Part shown: positions 34,347-44,900 of the stretch, one piece after another
How positions within the stretch are numbered: the stretch's first letter is position 1
Layout of the letters: every line of letters starts with the position of its first letter
Source of the DNA: CAZGSV01 sp964528605
GTDB taxonomy: Bacteria > Armatimonadota > Zipacnadia > CAZGSV01
Assembly: GCA_964528605.1 (NCBI GenBank)
Contig: CAZGSV010000004.1
Location: forward strand, 16,534-80,533
Reading direction: 5' to 3'
DNA: 64,000 nt
The notes under the pieces: generated by a model
Seen by the model: the letters and a program-made list of their open reading frames with translations, nothing else
Told to the model about the DNA's origin: nothing
Databases searched by the model: none
Translations under genes and position numbers: made by a program

Positions 34347-36143
34347 ATGGCGGGTTCGAGGCCGAGAGGCCGGGGCGGCAGACGCCTGCTTCTCTCCGGC
34401 AACGAGGCGTTGGCGCTGGGCGCCTATGAGGCTGGAGTGAGGCTGGCCGCCGGCTACCCTGGCACGCCCAGTTCCGAGATTCTGGAGAGTATCGCCGCCT
34501 ACGACGGCGTCTACGCCGAGTGGTCGGTCAATGAGGCGGTGGCGCTGGAGGTGGCCGCGGGAGCCTCGCTCACGGGTGCCCGCGCCCTCGCGGCCATGAA
34601 GCAAGTCGGCCTGAACGTGGCCTCGGACCCGCTGTTGACCCTGTCCTACACGGGCGTGCGCGGCGGTTTGGTCATCGTGTCTGCGGACGACCCTGGCGTC
34701 CACAGTTCACAGAACGAGCAGGACAACCGCCACTACGCGCGCTTCGCCAAGATCCCGATGCTGGAGCCCAGCGACAGCCAGGAAGCCAAGGACTTCGTGC
34801 TGCGCGCCTTCGACATCAGCGAGCGGTTCGATACGCCCGTGCTGCTCCGCCTTACCACGAGGATTTCGCACTCCAACTCGCCGGTCACGCGCGGAAAGGT
34901 CCGTCCCCAGCGGCCCGCGACCGAGCCCCCGTGCGACGCCCTCAAGTACGTCATGGTGCCGGCGCACGCCAGGGTGCGCCACGAGTTCGTGCAGGCTCGC
35001 ATGGAGAAGTTGCGGCGTTACTCGGAGCAGACCCCGCTCAACCGCGCCATGGCGGGCAGCAAGGCACTCGGCATCGTCACCTCCGGCGTCGCCTACCAGT
35101 ACGCGCGTGAAGCGTTTCCCGAGGCTTCCTTCCTCAAGTTGGGAATGACCTACCCGGTCCCGGTAGGCAAGGTGGCGCAGTTCGCGCGCGGCGTTAGGCG
35201 CCTGCTCGTCGTGGAGGAGTTGGACCCGTTCCTCGAGGAGGAGATTGCCGCAGCCGGCATGAGCGTGGCGCGGCGCGCGCGCCGCTTCTACCTGGGAGAA
35301 CTCGACCCCGACCGCGTGCGCGAAATGGTTACCGGCCGTCGAGCCGCTCAGGCGCGCCGCCGGCAGACCCCTCTGCCCTCGCGGCCGCCGGTGTTGTGCC
35401 CCGGCTGCCCGCATCGCGGCGTCTTCTACGCCCTCGCCCGCCTGAAACTCTTCGTCACCGGCGACATCGGTTGCTACACGCTCGGCGCTTCTCAGCCGCT
35501 CGGCTCCCTGCACACTTGCTTGTGCATGGGCGCGGGCCTTTCGCAAGCGCACGGAGTGGATCGCGCGCTCGGCGGCCGCAAGGGAATCGTCGCCGTCATC
35601 GGCGACTCCACTTTCCTGCACGCCGGTATGCCGGGTCTGCTCAACATAGCCTACAACCGCGGCATCAGCACGGTGATAGTCCTCGACAACCGCACGACGG
35701 CAATGACCGGCTTGCAGCCGCACGCGGGCACCGGCCGCACGCTTCAAGGAGACAGCACCAAGTCCGTGGACTTCCTGGCCCTGGGCCGCGCGCTCGGCAT
35801 TGAGCGCGTGCGCGCTATAGACCCCTACGACCTCAAGGCCACCCAGCAGGCGATCGCCGAAGAAGCGCAAGCGGACGCTCCCTCGCTCTTGGTGACCACT
35901 CGACCATGCCTGCTGCTGGCGGGCGCGGAAAGGGAGGAGCAACCCTTCGTCGTGCCTGAGGAGTGCAGTCGCTGCGGGCGCTGCTTCCTCCTCGGATGTC
36001 CCGCCATCTACGTCGAGGAAGTCGAGACCGTGAACGGAAAGGAACGGCGGCGGCCGGGGGTGCAGGCCGCCTTGTGCGCCGCGTGCGGAATGTGTGTGCA
36101 GGTCTGCCCGCGCGGGGCGCTGAAGGCGCGGCAGCCGCGGTGA
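34347..36143 (+). CDS. iorA: Indolepyruvate ferredoxin oxidoreductase, alpha subunit
   Basis: 598 residues. It converts aryl-2-oxo acids such as indolepyruvate or phenylpyruvate with CoA into aryl-acetyl-CoA, CO2 and reduced ferredoxin. The N-terminal pyrimidine-binding domain has GNEALALGAYEAGV and AAGYPGTPSSEI. The TPP domain follows PGCPHRGVFYAL with GDIGCYTLG and GDSTFLHAGM. The C terminus carries two 4Fe-4S motifs, CSRCGRCFLLGCP and CAACGMCVQVCP. It overlaps iorB by four bases. The enzyme is oxygen-sensitive in known cases, so an anaerobic or microaerobic life style is likely. Confidence 0.93.
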   Translation: MAGSRPRGRGGRRLLLSGNEALALGAYEAGVRLAAGYPGTPSSEILESIAAYDGVYAEWSVNEAVALEVAAGASLTGARALAAMKQVGLNVASDPLLTLSYTGVRGGLVIVSADDPGVHSSQNEQDNRHYARFAKIPMLEPSDSQEAKDFVLRAFDISERFDTPVLLRLTTRISHSNSPVTRGKVRPQRPATEPPCDALKYVMVPAHARVRHEFVQARMEKLRRYSEQTPLNRAMAGSKALGIVTSGVAYQYAREAFPEASFLKLGMTYPVPVGKVAQFARGVRRLLVVEELDPFLEEEIAAAGMSVARRARRFYLGELDPDRVREMVTGRRAAQARRRQTPLPSRPPVLCPGCPHRGVFYALARLKLFVTGDIGCYTLGASQPLGSLHTCLCMGAGLSQAHGVDRALGGRKGIVAVIGDSTFLHAGMPGLLNIAYNRGISTVIVLDNRTTAMTGLQPHAGTGRTLQGDSTKSVDFLALGRALGIERVRAIDPYDLKATQQAIAEEAQADAPSLLVTTRPCLLLAGAEREEQPFVVPEECSRCGRCFLLGCPAIYVEEVETVNGKERRRPGVQAALCAACGMCVQVCPRGALKARQPR

Positions 36144-36793
36144 AGGCCCACCGCGTTACCAGCCTCATCTTGGCCGGCGTCGGCGGGCAGGGCATCGTCA
36201 CCAGCAGCGACATTCTGGCGCAGGCTTGCTTCCTCTCCGGCTACGCCGTGAAGAAGAGCGAAGTCCACGGCATGGCCCAGCGGGGGGGGAGCGTGGTGGC
36301 CCAGGTCCGCTTCGCCCAGGAAGGCGAGGTCCTCTCGCCGCTCATCCCCGCGGGGCAGGCGGACCTGCTGATCGGCTTCGAGATGCTCGAGGCGTTGCGC
36401 CAGGCAGAATCGGTGCGACGCGGCGGCCTGGCCGTGGTGGACCAGTTGCGCATCGAGCCCGTTACGATTGCCCAGGGCGGCGGCCGCTACCCCGATGACG
36501 CTTTGCGGGCGATGGGGGCGCGCGCCCGCGTGGTCTCCGTTCCGGGAGGAGAGATCGCGCGCGCGGCGGGGAATGCGCGCGCTCGAGGAGTGGCGGTGCT
36601 GGGCGCGGCCTCGGCATTCTTGCCCCTGGAGCTCGCTGCCTGGGAGAAAGCCCTGGCCGAGGTCTTGTCAGCCAGGGCGCTGGAGTGCAATCTGGTGGCG
36701 TTGAGGCTGGGACGTGAACTGGGAGAGGCGGCAAGCAGGCAGGCCAAGCACGGGCCTGCCTCTCACAGCAAACAAGGGAGTGGACCGCAGTGA
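36140..36793 (+). CDS. iorB: Indolepyruvate ferredoxin oxidoreductase, beta subunit
   Basis: 217 residues from a GTG overlapping the iorA stop. The opening ILAGVGGQGIVTSSDILAQA and the following SEVHGMAQRGGSVVAQVRF are the hallmark of the gamma-type domain of 2-oxoacid:ferredoxin oxidoreductases. It forms the heterodimer with IorA. Its stop overlaps the start of the second PaaK gene by four bases. The final ~20 residues are hydrophilic and probably disordered. Confidence 0.93.
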   Translation: MKAHRVTSLILAGVGGQGIVTSSDILAQACFLSGYAVKKSEVHGMAQRGGSVVAQVRFAQEGEVLSPLIPAGQADLLIGFEMLEALRQAESVRRGGLAVVDQLRIEPVTIAQGGGRYPDDALRAMGARARVVSVPGGEIARAAGNARARGVAVLGAASAFLPLELAAWEKALAEVLSARALECNLVALRLGRELGEAASRQAKHGPASHSKQGSGPQ

Positions 36794-38091
36794 TTTGGGA
36801 CGAGAAGAACGAATGCATGGCCCCGGAGCGGCGCACTCAGTTGCAGGTAGAAAGGCTGCGCCGCACCGTGAAATGGGTCTCCGAGCGCGTGCCCCATTAC
36901 CACAAGGCGCTCAAAGAAGCCGGCATCGCCGCCCAGGACATCAAGAGCCTCGACGACCTGCGCGCGCTGCCGTTCACCACTAAGGACGACCTGCGCGACA
37001 ATTATCCCTTCGGCCTCTTCGCCGTGCCGTTGGAGGAGGTAGTGCGCATCCACGCCTCCTCAGGCACCACCGGCAAACCTACGGTCGTCGGCTACACCCG
37101 CGAGGACATCGAACTGTGGGCCCAGACCATCGCGCGCACTATCGGCTGCGGCGGCGGCACGCCCAAGGACGTCATGCAAGTCGCCTACGGCTACGGCCTC
37201 TTCACCGGTGGCCTGGGCCTGCACTACGGCGGTGAGAAGATGGGCTGCACCGTGGTGCCCACCTCCGCCGGCAACAGCAAACGGCAAGTAATGCTCATGC
37301 AGGACTTCGGCTGCACCATCCTCGCCTGCACTCCTTCGTATTCCCTTTATCTAGCCGAGGTCGCCGAGGACATGGGCGTGGACATCAAGTCGCTGCGGCT
37401 GCGCGTCGGGCTCTTCGGCGCCGAGCCCTGGACCGACAGCATGCGCAACGAGATCGAGGCGCGGCTTGGCATCATCGCCATTGACATCTACGGCCTGAGC
37501 GAGGTCATCGGCCCGGGCGTGGCCAGCGAGTGCGAGGAAAAGCACGGCCTGCACGTCTTCGAGGACCACTTCATCCCCGAGGTCATCAACCCCGCCACCG
37601 GCGAGGTCCTCCCCGACGGGCAGGAAGGCGAGTTGGTCTTCACCTCAGTCACCAAGAAGGCGTTCCCCGTGCTCCGCTACCGCACGCGCGACCTGAGCAA
37701 ACTCATGCGCGAACCTTGCCCCTGCGGCCGCACCCTCATCAGAATGGCGCGCATCACCGGCCGCACCGACGATATGATCGTGGTGCGCGGCACCAACGTC
37801 TTTCCCTCGCAGATCGAGACCGTGCTCATGGAAGTCGAGGAGACCGCACCCCACTACCGCCTCATCGTGGACAAGCGCGGCGCCCTGGACGAACTCACCG
37901 TGGAGATTGAGGTCAACGAGCGCATCTTCTCCGACGCGGTGCGCCACCTTGAGGAGTTGGAGCACAAGATCCAGCGCGAGTTGGAGGCGGTACTCGGCAT
38001 CAGCGCCATCATCAAGTTGGTGGAGCCGCGCAGCATTCAGCGCTCCGAGGGCAAGGCGCAGCGCGTCATTGACAAGCGCAAGACGCAGTAG
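36790..38091 (+). CDS. paaK: Phenylacetate-CoA ligase, second copy
   Basis: 433 residues beginning MIWDEKNECM, the usual start of archaeal and anaerobic PaaK proteins next to Ior genes. The P-loop is HASSGTTGKPTVVGYTR and the adenine motif DIYGLSEVIGPG; GRTDDMIVVRGTNVFP and GKAQRVIDKR mark the C-terminal domain. In such clusters the ligase is thought to run in the acid-producing direction or to re-activate aryl acids, using the CoA ester made by IorAB; the direction here is not known. It is translationally coupled to iorB. It is clearly homologous to the copy at 31809 but diverged in the N-terminal 60 residues. Confidence 0.92.
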   Translation: MIWDEKNECMAPERRTQLQVERLRRTVKWVSERVPHYHKALKEAGIAAQDIKSLDDLRALPFTTKDDLRDNYPFGLFAVPLEEVVRIHASSGTTGKPTVVGYTREDIELWAQTIARTIGCGGGTPKDVMQVAYGYGLFTGGLGLHYGGEKMGCTVVPTSAGNSKRQVMLMQDFGCTILACTPSYSLYLAEVAEDMGVDIKSLRLRVGLFGAEPWTDSMRNEIEARLGIIAIDIYGLSEVIGPGVASECEEKHGLHVFEDHFIPEVINPATGEVLPDGQEGELVFTSVTKKAFPVLRYRTRDLSKLMREPCPCGRTLIRMARITGRTDDMIVVRGTNVFPSQIETVLMEVEETAPHYRLIVDKRGALDELTVEIEVNERIFSDAVRHLEELEHKIQRELEAVLGISAIIKLVEPRSIQRSEGKAQRVIDKRKTQ

Positions 38092-38133
38092 GAGCCCGGC
38101 GCGCTCCCGGGCGCTCTGAGGAGGTAACTGAGG

Positions 38134-38577
38134 ATGAACACCGTGCGACAGCTGTCGGTCTTCCTGGAGAACCGCTCCGGGCGGCTGGCGGAGGTTTTCA
38201 ACAAACTCGCCGAGGAGCAGATCAACGTGCGCGCCATGTGCGTCGCCGACACCTCCGAGTTCGGCATCCTGCGGCTGATCGTCCCCGACACCAAGCGGAG
38301 CGCGGCCGTGCTCAGGGATGCCGGGTTCGCCGTGGGGGAGTCGCAGGTCTTCGCCGCCGAGGTGCCGGACAAGCCGGGCGGGATGGCGGGCGTGCTCAAG
38401 GTGCTGGCCGAGGACGCCATCAATGTCGAGTACGCCTACGCCTACGGCCCGGTGGAGGGCACCGGCAAGGCTGTAATCCTCTTCCGCGTGCCTGACGAGA
38501 TACTGGAGATGACGGCCAAGGCGTTCGCCAACGCGAACATCCGCACGCTCAGCGAGCAGGAGTTGATGAGTCTCTAG
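38134..38577 (+). CDS. Tandem ACT-domain protein
   Basis: 147 residues made of two ACT domains: residues ~1-68 (RQLSVFLENRSGRLAEVF) and ~70-147 (AAEVPDKPGGMAGVLKVL). The Asn/Pro-x-x-Gly turns that bind amino acids are present in both. This small protein regularly follows PaaK in Ior clusters and is taken to sense an aromatic or branched-chain amino acid; no target is known. GAGGAGGTAACTGAGG-type sequence upstream gives a good ribosome-binding site 42 bases after PaaK. Confidence 0.9.
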   Translation: MNTVRQLSVFLENRSGRLAEVFNKLAEEQINVRAMCVADTSEFGILRLIVPDTKRSAAVLRDAGFAVGESQVFAAEVPDKPGGMAGVLKVLAEDAINVEYAYAYGPVEGTGKAVILFRVPDEILEMTAKAFANANIRTLSEQELMSL

Positions 38578-38640
38578 CGGCTGCGCCCAGACAGCCTGCT
38601 TCTGATCCGTCTCGCCCGCGTTGGGCAGGTGAGGCAGTAA

Positions 38641-39429
38641 GTGATCATTGACCTCCATACCCATGCCTTCCCGGACCGCCTCGCGGCCCGCGCCCTTGCC
38701 GCCCTCGAGGAGCACTCGGGCGACTACAAGGCGCTGCTCGATGGCACGGTAGGCGCGCTGCTCGCGTCCATGGACAAGGCCGGCGTTGACGTCGCCGTCG
38801 TCTGCTCCATAGCCACCAGCCCGCGGCAGTTCGAATCCATCCTGCGTTGGTCCGAGGAGATCGCCTCCGAGCGCATCGTGCCCTTCCCCTCGGTGCATCC
38901 GCAGGGCAACTGCGGGCGCGAGGTGCGGGAGATTGCGGCGCGCGGCTTCAAGGGCGTCAAGTTGCACCCCCAGTACCAGTCCTTCGCCGTGGACAGCCCA
39001 GAGGCCTTCCCCATTTACGAGGCGCTCGTCGAGACGGGCCTGCTGCTCGGGCTCCACGCCGGCTGGGACATAGCGTTTCCGGGGGACGAATCCGCCTCGC
39101 CGGACAGAATCGCGCGGGTGGTGGAGAAGTTCCCGGGCCTGCGACTGGTGGCGTATCACCTGGGTGGCTGGCGGGAGTGGGAACTGGTGCTCGAGCATCT
39201 GGCGGGCATGGACCTCTGCTTCGACACCTCGTTCACTCTGGGCGACGCGCCGCCGGCGCTGATGGAACAGATAGTCGCGAAGCACGGCTGGGACAAGATC
39301 GTGTTCGGCAGCGATTCCCCCTGGGCCGACCAGGCGGACGAGGTTGCCAAGATCCGCGCCCTCGGCCTAGACCCGGAGACCGAACGCAACGTCCTGGGCG
39401 CCACCTCCGCCCGCCTGCTGGGCCTGTAG
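38641..39429 (+). CDS. Amidohydrolase-2 (TatD/ACMSD-like) protein
   Basis: 262 residues, GTG start. The first strand is IIDLHTHAFPD with the H-x-H metal site; FKGVKLHPQYQSF, LLGLHAGWDI and VFGSDSPWADQ supply the later Lys/His and the catalytic Asp of the amidohydrolase-2 fold. Relatives act as decarboxylases or hydrolases on aromatic or lactone substrates. It lies 63 bases after the ACT gene on the same strand, so it might process a product of the aryl-acid pathway. That link is inference from position only. Confidence 0.85.
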   Translation: MIIDLHTHAFPDRLAARALAALEEHSGDYKALLDGTVGALLASMDKAGVDVAVVCSIATSPRQFESILRWSEEIASERIVPFPSVHPQGNCGREVREIAARGFKGVKLHPQYQSFAVDSPEAFPIYEALVETGLLLGLHAGWDIAFPGDESASPDRIARVVEKFPGLRLVAYHLGGWREWELVLEHLAGMDLCFDTSFTLGDAPPALMEQIVAKHGWDKIVFGSDSPWADQADEVAKIRALGLDPETERNVLGATSARLLGL

Positions 39430-39432
39430 GCG

Positions 39433-39475
39433 AGTGACGAGTGGCCAGTGACCAGCGGCTAGTGCCCAGCGGATC
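39433..39475. repeat. Degenerate AGTGGCCAGTGACCAG array
   Basis: Short units (GAGTGGCCAGTGACCAGCGG, CTAGTGCCCAGCGG) are the reverse complement of the array type at 8785-8834 and 47226-47292. No gene overlaps it. Confidence 0.55.
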
Positions 39476-39575
39476 GCGCCCCAGCGAGGCGCGCGGAATC
39501 GGAGGCCTGAGCACTGCAGTCAGATCCCAGCCGAAAAGCGGCTGAGCACAGGAACGTCGCCGAGACGGAGATGAG

Positions 39576-41828
39576 GTGCGCATGGGTTGGCTGCTTGCGG
39601 TGGTAGGGTTGCTGAGCGTAGGCGGGGGTGGGCAGGGGCTGCTGCTCGCTCGTGACGGACAGGCGCCCTGTCGGATAGTGGCAGCGGCGGACAACAAGGC
39701 AGCGCGCGCCGCAGGCGAGGAACTGGGCCGCTACCTTAGCAGGATCACCGGCGCGCGGTTTGAGGTCAGCAACGAGCGCGGGCCCGCGAACATCCTGGTC
39801 GGCTCGGCCTCCGACTTCGCACCCCTGCCTTTCGAGGCCGACCTCTCCCGCTACCAGTCCTTCGCGCTCCGCTCTTGGGGCGATGATCTCTACGTGCTGG
39901 GGAGCGACGAGAAAGCGGTGTGGTTCGCGGTCTACGACCTGCTCGAGCGGCTCGGGTGCCGCTGGTTCATGCCCGGCGAAATCGGCGAAGTCGTGCCGCA
40001 GGCGCCGGAACTGCGGGCGCCCCCCCTAGAGGTGAGCGAGGCGCCTGCATTTCTCAAGCGCAGCATCTGGTATTCCGAGGACAACTCCCAAGAGGGCAAT
40101 AAGCGCCTCGCCGAGTGGCAACTGCGCAACAAGGTGGCGGACTACCCCCTCTGGCACTCCCACAACCTCAACAGCCTGGTGCCGCCGGACAAGTACTTCG
40201 ACCAGCACCCGGAGTACTACGCGCTCGTCGGCGGCAAGAGGCAGCCCACCCAGATCTGCACCACCAACCCCGAGGTGCGCGAGATAGCCGTGGAGACGGT
40301 GCTCGACTACTTCAAGGAGCACCCGGAAGCCACGAGTTACTCGCTCTCGCCGGAGGACAACGCCGACTTCTGCGAGTGCGAGCGGTGCCGGGCTCTCGAT
40401 AGCGGCGCCCGCGTCGGTCCCTACCCCGACGTCTCCCAGCGCATGATCGAGTTCTTCAACTACTTAGCGGAGCGCGTGACGGCCGTCTATCCCGACAAGG
40501 TGTTCGGCTTCTACTGCGTCTATATGAACTTCCGCGAGCCGCCCAAACGCAGGCTGCACCCGGCGCTGGTGCCCGTGATCACGGCGCAGGGCTTCTGCTC
40601 CATTCACTCGATAGCGGACAAGTTCTGCCCCGAGCGGCAGGAGATGCGCCGCATCCTCGGAGGCTGGAAGGCGGTCTCCTCGCAGTTCTACATCCGCGAG
40701 TACGATCCGCCGCCGTGGCACGGAGAGATACCTGACGCGCTCTACGGGATGCACCTCAGGGAGATGCCCGTCTACGCCGAGTTGGGCGCCAAAGGGTTCT
40801 CTTGGGAGGGGCACCAGTCCTGGATTCAGGCGCTGCCGAGTTACTACATCTGCGCCAAGATGATGTGGAATCCGCAGGCGGACGGCGAAGCCCTGCTCCG
40901 CGACTTCTACGACAAGTTCTTCGCAGAGGCGGCGGAGCCGATGGGACGGCACTTCACGCGCTTGGAGCAGTGCTATCGGCAGGTCAGGCATCACCCCGGC
41001 TGGAGCGACCTGGACTACCTCAGCGACTTCTCCAACCAGGATATGCGCTACCTGCGCGCGGCCCTCAGGGAGGCGCGGCAGGCGGCGCAGCGGGAAATTG
41101 TGCGTCGCCGCGTGCAGATGGTGGACCTAGGGTTCAGGTATCTGGCGGCAGTGCGCGACGCCCAGGATTACACCGGACGCGTGTCGGTGGCTCGCCGAAT
41201 CAGGGCTGCCGAGCAAGCGGCGCGCTACGTAGACCTGCTTGCATCGCTCAACGAGGACTTCATCGCCCTCGAGGCAGCGAAGCGGCGCGTCGCGCGGCTG
41301 CGATCGGAGGCGAGGGCCGCCTATCCGGATTCGGTGGAGTTGCAGCGCACGGGCAATCTGCGCTTTGACCTGCCGAAGATATGGCGCTTCCGCCAGGACT
41401 CGGAGGCGGAGGGCGAGGCGCTGGGCTGGTGGAGGCCGGATTTCGACGACAGCGGCTGGGAGACGGTCTCGACCGAGAGCCAGTGGTGCGACCAGGGGCG
41501 CCACGGCATGACCGGTCGCGGTTGGGCGAGGGTGCGTTTCACCCCGCCGAAGGAGTTCGGCGGCAGGCGCGCCCTTCTCTTCTTCGGCGCGCTGGATGAG
41601 GGCGGGATCATCTACCTCAACGGCGTGCCGGTGCAAAACACGGACGACCTCCTCGGGCACCAGTGGGACGTTCCGTTCCAGGTGGACGTGACGGCGGCGT
41701 TGCGACCGGGAGAGGAGAACGTGCTCGCGGTGCATGCCTGGTCTGAGGGGACGCTCGGGGGCGTATGGCGGCCCGTCGTTCTCTGCACCGTCGGAGCCGA
41801 CTGGCCCGCCGCATCCGCCACGCACTAG
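39576..41828 (+). CDS. Secreted DUF4838 glycoside-hydrolase-like protein
   Basis: 750 residues from GTG 39576 with GGAG five bases upstream; ATG 39582 is two codons later. A signal peptide (LLAVVGLLSVGGGGQG) comes first. Residues ~25-130 match the GH67/GH20b-type N-terminal domain (ARAAGEELGRYLSRITG, NILVGSA). Residues ~170-480 are the DUF4838 barrel with SYSLSPEDNADFCECERC, a cysteine-rich loop typical of the family. Residues ~590-745 form a galactose-binding jelly roll as in GH2 enzymes (DFDDSGWETVS, YLNGVPVQNTD). Activity is unproven in most of the family; uronate or hexosaminide cleavage is plausible. Two catalytic acid candidates lie in the SPEDN loop. Confidence 0.78.
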   Translation: MRMGWLLAVVGLLSVGGGGQGLLLARDGQAPCRIVAAADNKAARAAGEELGRYLSRITGARFEVSNERGPANILVGSASDFAPLPFEADLSRYQSFALRSWGDDLYVLGSDEKAVWFAVYDLLERLGCRWFMPGEIGEVVPQAPELRAPPLEVSEAPAFLKRSIWYSEDNSQEGNKRLAEWQLRNKVADYPLWHSHNLNSLVPPDKYFDQHPEYYALVGGKRQPTQICTTNPEVREIAVETVLDYFKEHPEATSYSLSPEDNADFCECERCRALDSGARVGPYPDVSQRMIEFFNYLAERVTAVYPDKVFGFYCVYMNFREPPKRRLHPALVPVITAQGFCSIHSIADKFCPERQEMRRILGGWKAVSSQFYIREYDPPPWHGEIPDALYGMHLREMPVYAELGAKGFSWEGHQSWIQALPSYYICAKMMWNPQADGEALLRDFYDKFFAEAAEPMGRHFTRLEQCYRQVRHHPGWSDLDYLSDFSNQDMRYLRAALREARQAAQREIVRRRVQMVDLGFRYLAAVRDAQDYTGRVSVARRIRAAEQAARYVDLLASLNEDFIALEAAKRRVARLRSEARAAYPDSVELQRTGNLRFDLPKIWRFRQDSEAEGEALGWWRPDFDDSGWETVSTESQWCDQGRHGMTGRGWARVRFTPPKEFGGRRALLFFGALDEGGIIYLNGVPVQNTDDLLGHQWDVPFQVDVTAALRPGEENVLAVHAWSEGTLGGVWRPVVLCTVGADWPAASATH

Positions 41829-41959
41829 CCCGGCCCCTCGCGGGGCTCCCGCAACACGCGACGCGCCGGGTCGTCCGGTTGGGCAACGGACGCAGCGTGG
41901 CGCGCTTGCGGGGTCGGTGGCCGACCGGTAGCATCGTGTGTTCCGCTGGAGGGATGTTG

Positions 41960-44900
41960 ATGCGCCGATCACTGCTGGCCTTTGTGTTGGTCGCCGTCGC
42001 TGCGCTTGTCAGCGGCGTCGCGTATGCCCGCGACCTGCCCGTGGACTCGCCTTTCGGCGCGGTCCACGGCGGCCGCTTCGCCATGATGCGCGAGGCAGGC
42101 ATTCTGTGGTCGCGCGGCGACTTCTGGTGGCAGGGGCTCGAACCCGAGAAGGGACACTTCCGCTGGGAAGGCCTCGACCGAATCGTCAACGAGGCCAGTG
42201 AGAACGGCGTCGGCCTGCTCCCCATACTCGACTACAACAACCCCTGGTCCTCGCCCTACGCTCCGGTCACCGACCGCGAGCGCGCCGACTTCTGCGACTA
42301 CGTGCGCGCCGTGGTCTCACGCTACAAAGACCGCATAGGGTACTGGCAGGTCTGGAATGAGCCCAACATCGGCTTTTGGAAGCCGGAGCCCAACCCGGAG
42401 CACTACACGCGCCTGCTCAAGGACGTCCATCGCACCATCAAGAGCATTGACCCTGAGGCGCAAGTGGTCTTTGGCGGCACCTCAGGCGTGGACCCCGAGT
42501 TCATTCGCAAGGTCTATGAACTAGGGGGGGGCTCGTTCTTCGACATACTGGCGGTCCACCCCTATCGCGAGGCGCCGGAAATCCGTTTTCTCGAGGACAT
42601 GGCGGCGCTCAAGGCGCTGATGCGCGAGTTCCGACCTGAGAAGCCGATCTGGGCGACCGAGATCGGGTGGGCCTCCACGCGCGGCCTGGGCGAGCGCATT
42701 CAGGCCGAGTATCTGGTGCGCGCTTACGTGCTCTGCCTGGCCGCCGGCGTGCAACGCGCCTTCTACTACAGTCTATCCGGCGGCGAGGGCTCGGGCATCG
42801 TCACCGAGCACTTCCGCCCCAAGCCAGCGTACTACGCCTACAAGACGATGGCGCATCCGCTCAGCGGCGCGCGCTATGCCGGCTCGCTCGCGCAAGGCGA
42901 TGGGGTCTATGCCTATGCGTTCCTGAAGGGCGACGAGGCAATTGCGGTTCTCTGGAGCGCCGCCGGGCCGAAGACGGTGTCGCTGCCGGTCGGGCGGCCG
43001 ACCGTCACCATCGCCGACCTGAGGGGCAGACGCCGCTCTCTCGCCTGTCCCGACAACGTCGCCACGCTGACGTTCGACTCAGCGCCCATCTATCTGCTCG
43101 ATGCCGACCCTGTCGCGCTCTTCAGCAGCGCCACGCTGGAGATCCGCCCGCACGAAGTGCTGCTGTCCCCCGGGGCATCGCTCGAGGTGCAGGTGTTGGT
43201 GGGCAACACGACCCCCGCTTCGCGCAGACCGTGGACGGTCGGCTTGTCCCCGGTGCAGGGCACGGTCTCGCTCGACCTGCCCGCCACCCCCTTCAGCGTG
43301 CAACCAGGGGAGACGGTTGAGTTTGGGGCGCGCGTGCACGCGCCCGAGGGTGCGCAGCCAGGGCACCACCAGATCGAACTGCGTCTCGTCTCCGACCCGG
43401 AGGGCCACAGCGTCGCGGGGTCACGCACCGCCGCCGCGCGTACGCTCGACGTCGTGATCCAGCCCCCCCGCTTATGGGAGTACGAGACCGGCGGCCGCGT
43501 CTATTCCTCGCCTACCCTTTTCGATCTCGACGGCGACGGCGGCGAGGAGTGCCTGATCAACTCTCAGGACGACGGCAAACTGCTATGCCTCGACGGCAAG
43601 GGCGCGCTGCGCTGGTCCTATCAGGCCGAGCGGCACCTGTCCTCGACGCCGAGCGTGGGCGACGTGGACGCGGACGGCAAGCCCGAGGTGTTACAGGCGT
43701 TCCGCGATGTGCCGCTGCTCGCGTGCGTGGGCGCGGACGGACAAGAGAAGTGGAAGGTCAATACGGGCGCCAAGGTGCGCTGGTCCTGCCCCGCGCTGGC
43801 CGACCTAGACGGCAAGCCCGGTCTCGAGATTGTCCTGGGTGGCGAGGACGGCAGACTTCACTCCTTCAACGGTCAGGGGAAGTCCCTCTGGACCTTCGAT
43901 GCCGGCGCCTCGACCGACCTGCCGCCTGCCGTCGCCGACGTGAATCAGGACAACGCGACGGAGATAGTCTTCGCGGACGGCGAGGGCACCGTTCGCTGCC
44001 TGAGCGCCGAGGGCGGGCTGCTGTGGACCTATGCCCTCCGCCGCGAGAGCGGCGCGGGCCCGATCATCGCAGACCTATCGCTTGCCTCTCCGGGCCTTGA
44101 GGTGGTCGCGGCAGCGCAAACCGGCCAGGTGTACTGCCTGAGCAGCGAGGGCAAGTTGCTCTGGCGGCGCAGCCTGGGCGCGCCCATGGACGCGACGCTG
44201 GCTGCCGCTGACCTGGACCGCGACGGCCACCTCGAGGTGCTGTGCGCGGACGTGCTGGGGGCCGTGCACTGCTTTGACGGCGAGGGCCGCCTCCGCTGGC
44301 GCTTCTTCAGCGCCGCCGCCGTTGACTCCGCGCCGGTGGCCTCCGACGTGGACGGCGACGGGCTGATGGAGGTGCTGTTCGGCTCAGCCGACTACTGCCT
44401 CTACTGCCTCGATGCCGGCGGGCGTCTCAAGTGGAAGCACTTCGCCGGCAGCAAGATCGGCGGCTCGCCCGGCGTGGGCGAGATGGCGGGCGACGGCCGC
44501 GCCTTCATCGTCGCCGGCACCAAGGGCATGCGCGTGGTTTGCCTATCCGTCGGCAATCTCAGCAAAGTGCCCGGCGGGTGGCTCACCGGACGGGGGAATC
44601 CGCAGCAGACCGGCGCGGCGCTCTATCAACTCCCTCCGCAGTTCAGCCTCTTCCAGCAGCCCTACCGAGCGGAGTTTCGCTCACAAGGCATCTTCGAAGG
44701 CCCCAGTCGCACCGGCCAGCACCTGCGCGTCGAGGCGCACCGCGGCCGCAACGCCTACGCGCCCGAGAACACTGCCGCTGCCATCGAGCAGGCCATCGCC
44801 ATCGGCTGCGACCTGGTGGAGGTGGACGTGCAGACGAGCGCGGACGGGCGCCTGGTGATCTCCCACGACAATACCGTCGAGCGCAGGACCAACGGCGCGG

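Noticed and set aside
37645..39285. Minus-strand open frame of 546 codons opposite PaaK, ACT and amidohydrolase genes
   Set aside because: It is the shadow of three well-recognised plus-strand genes. It has no family motif and exists because GC-rich coding DNA rarely has stops in the antisense frame.
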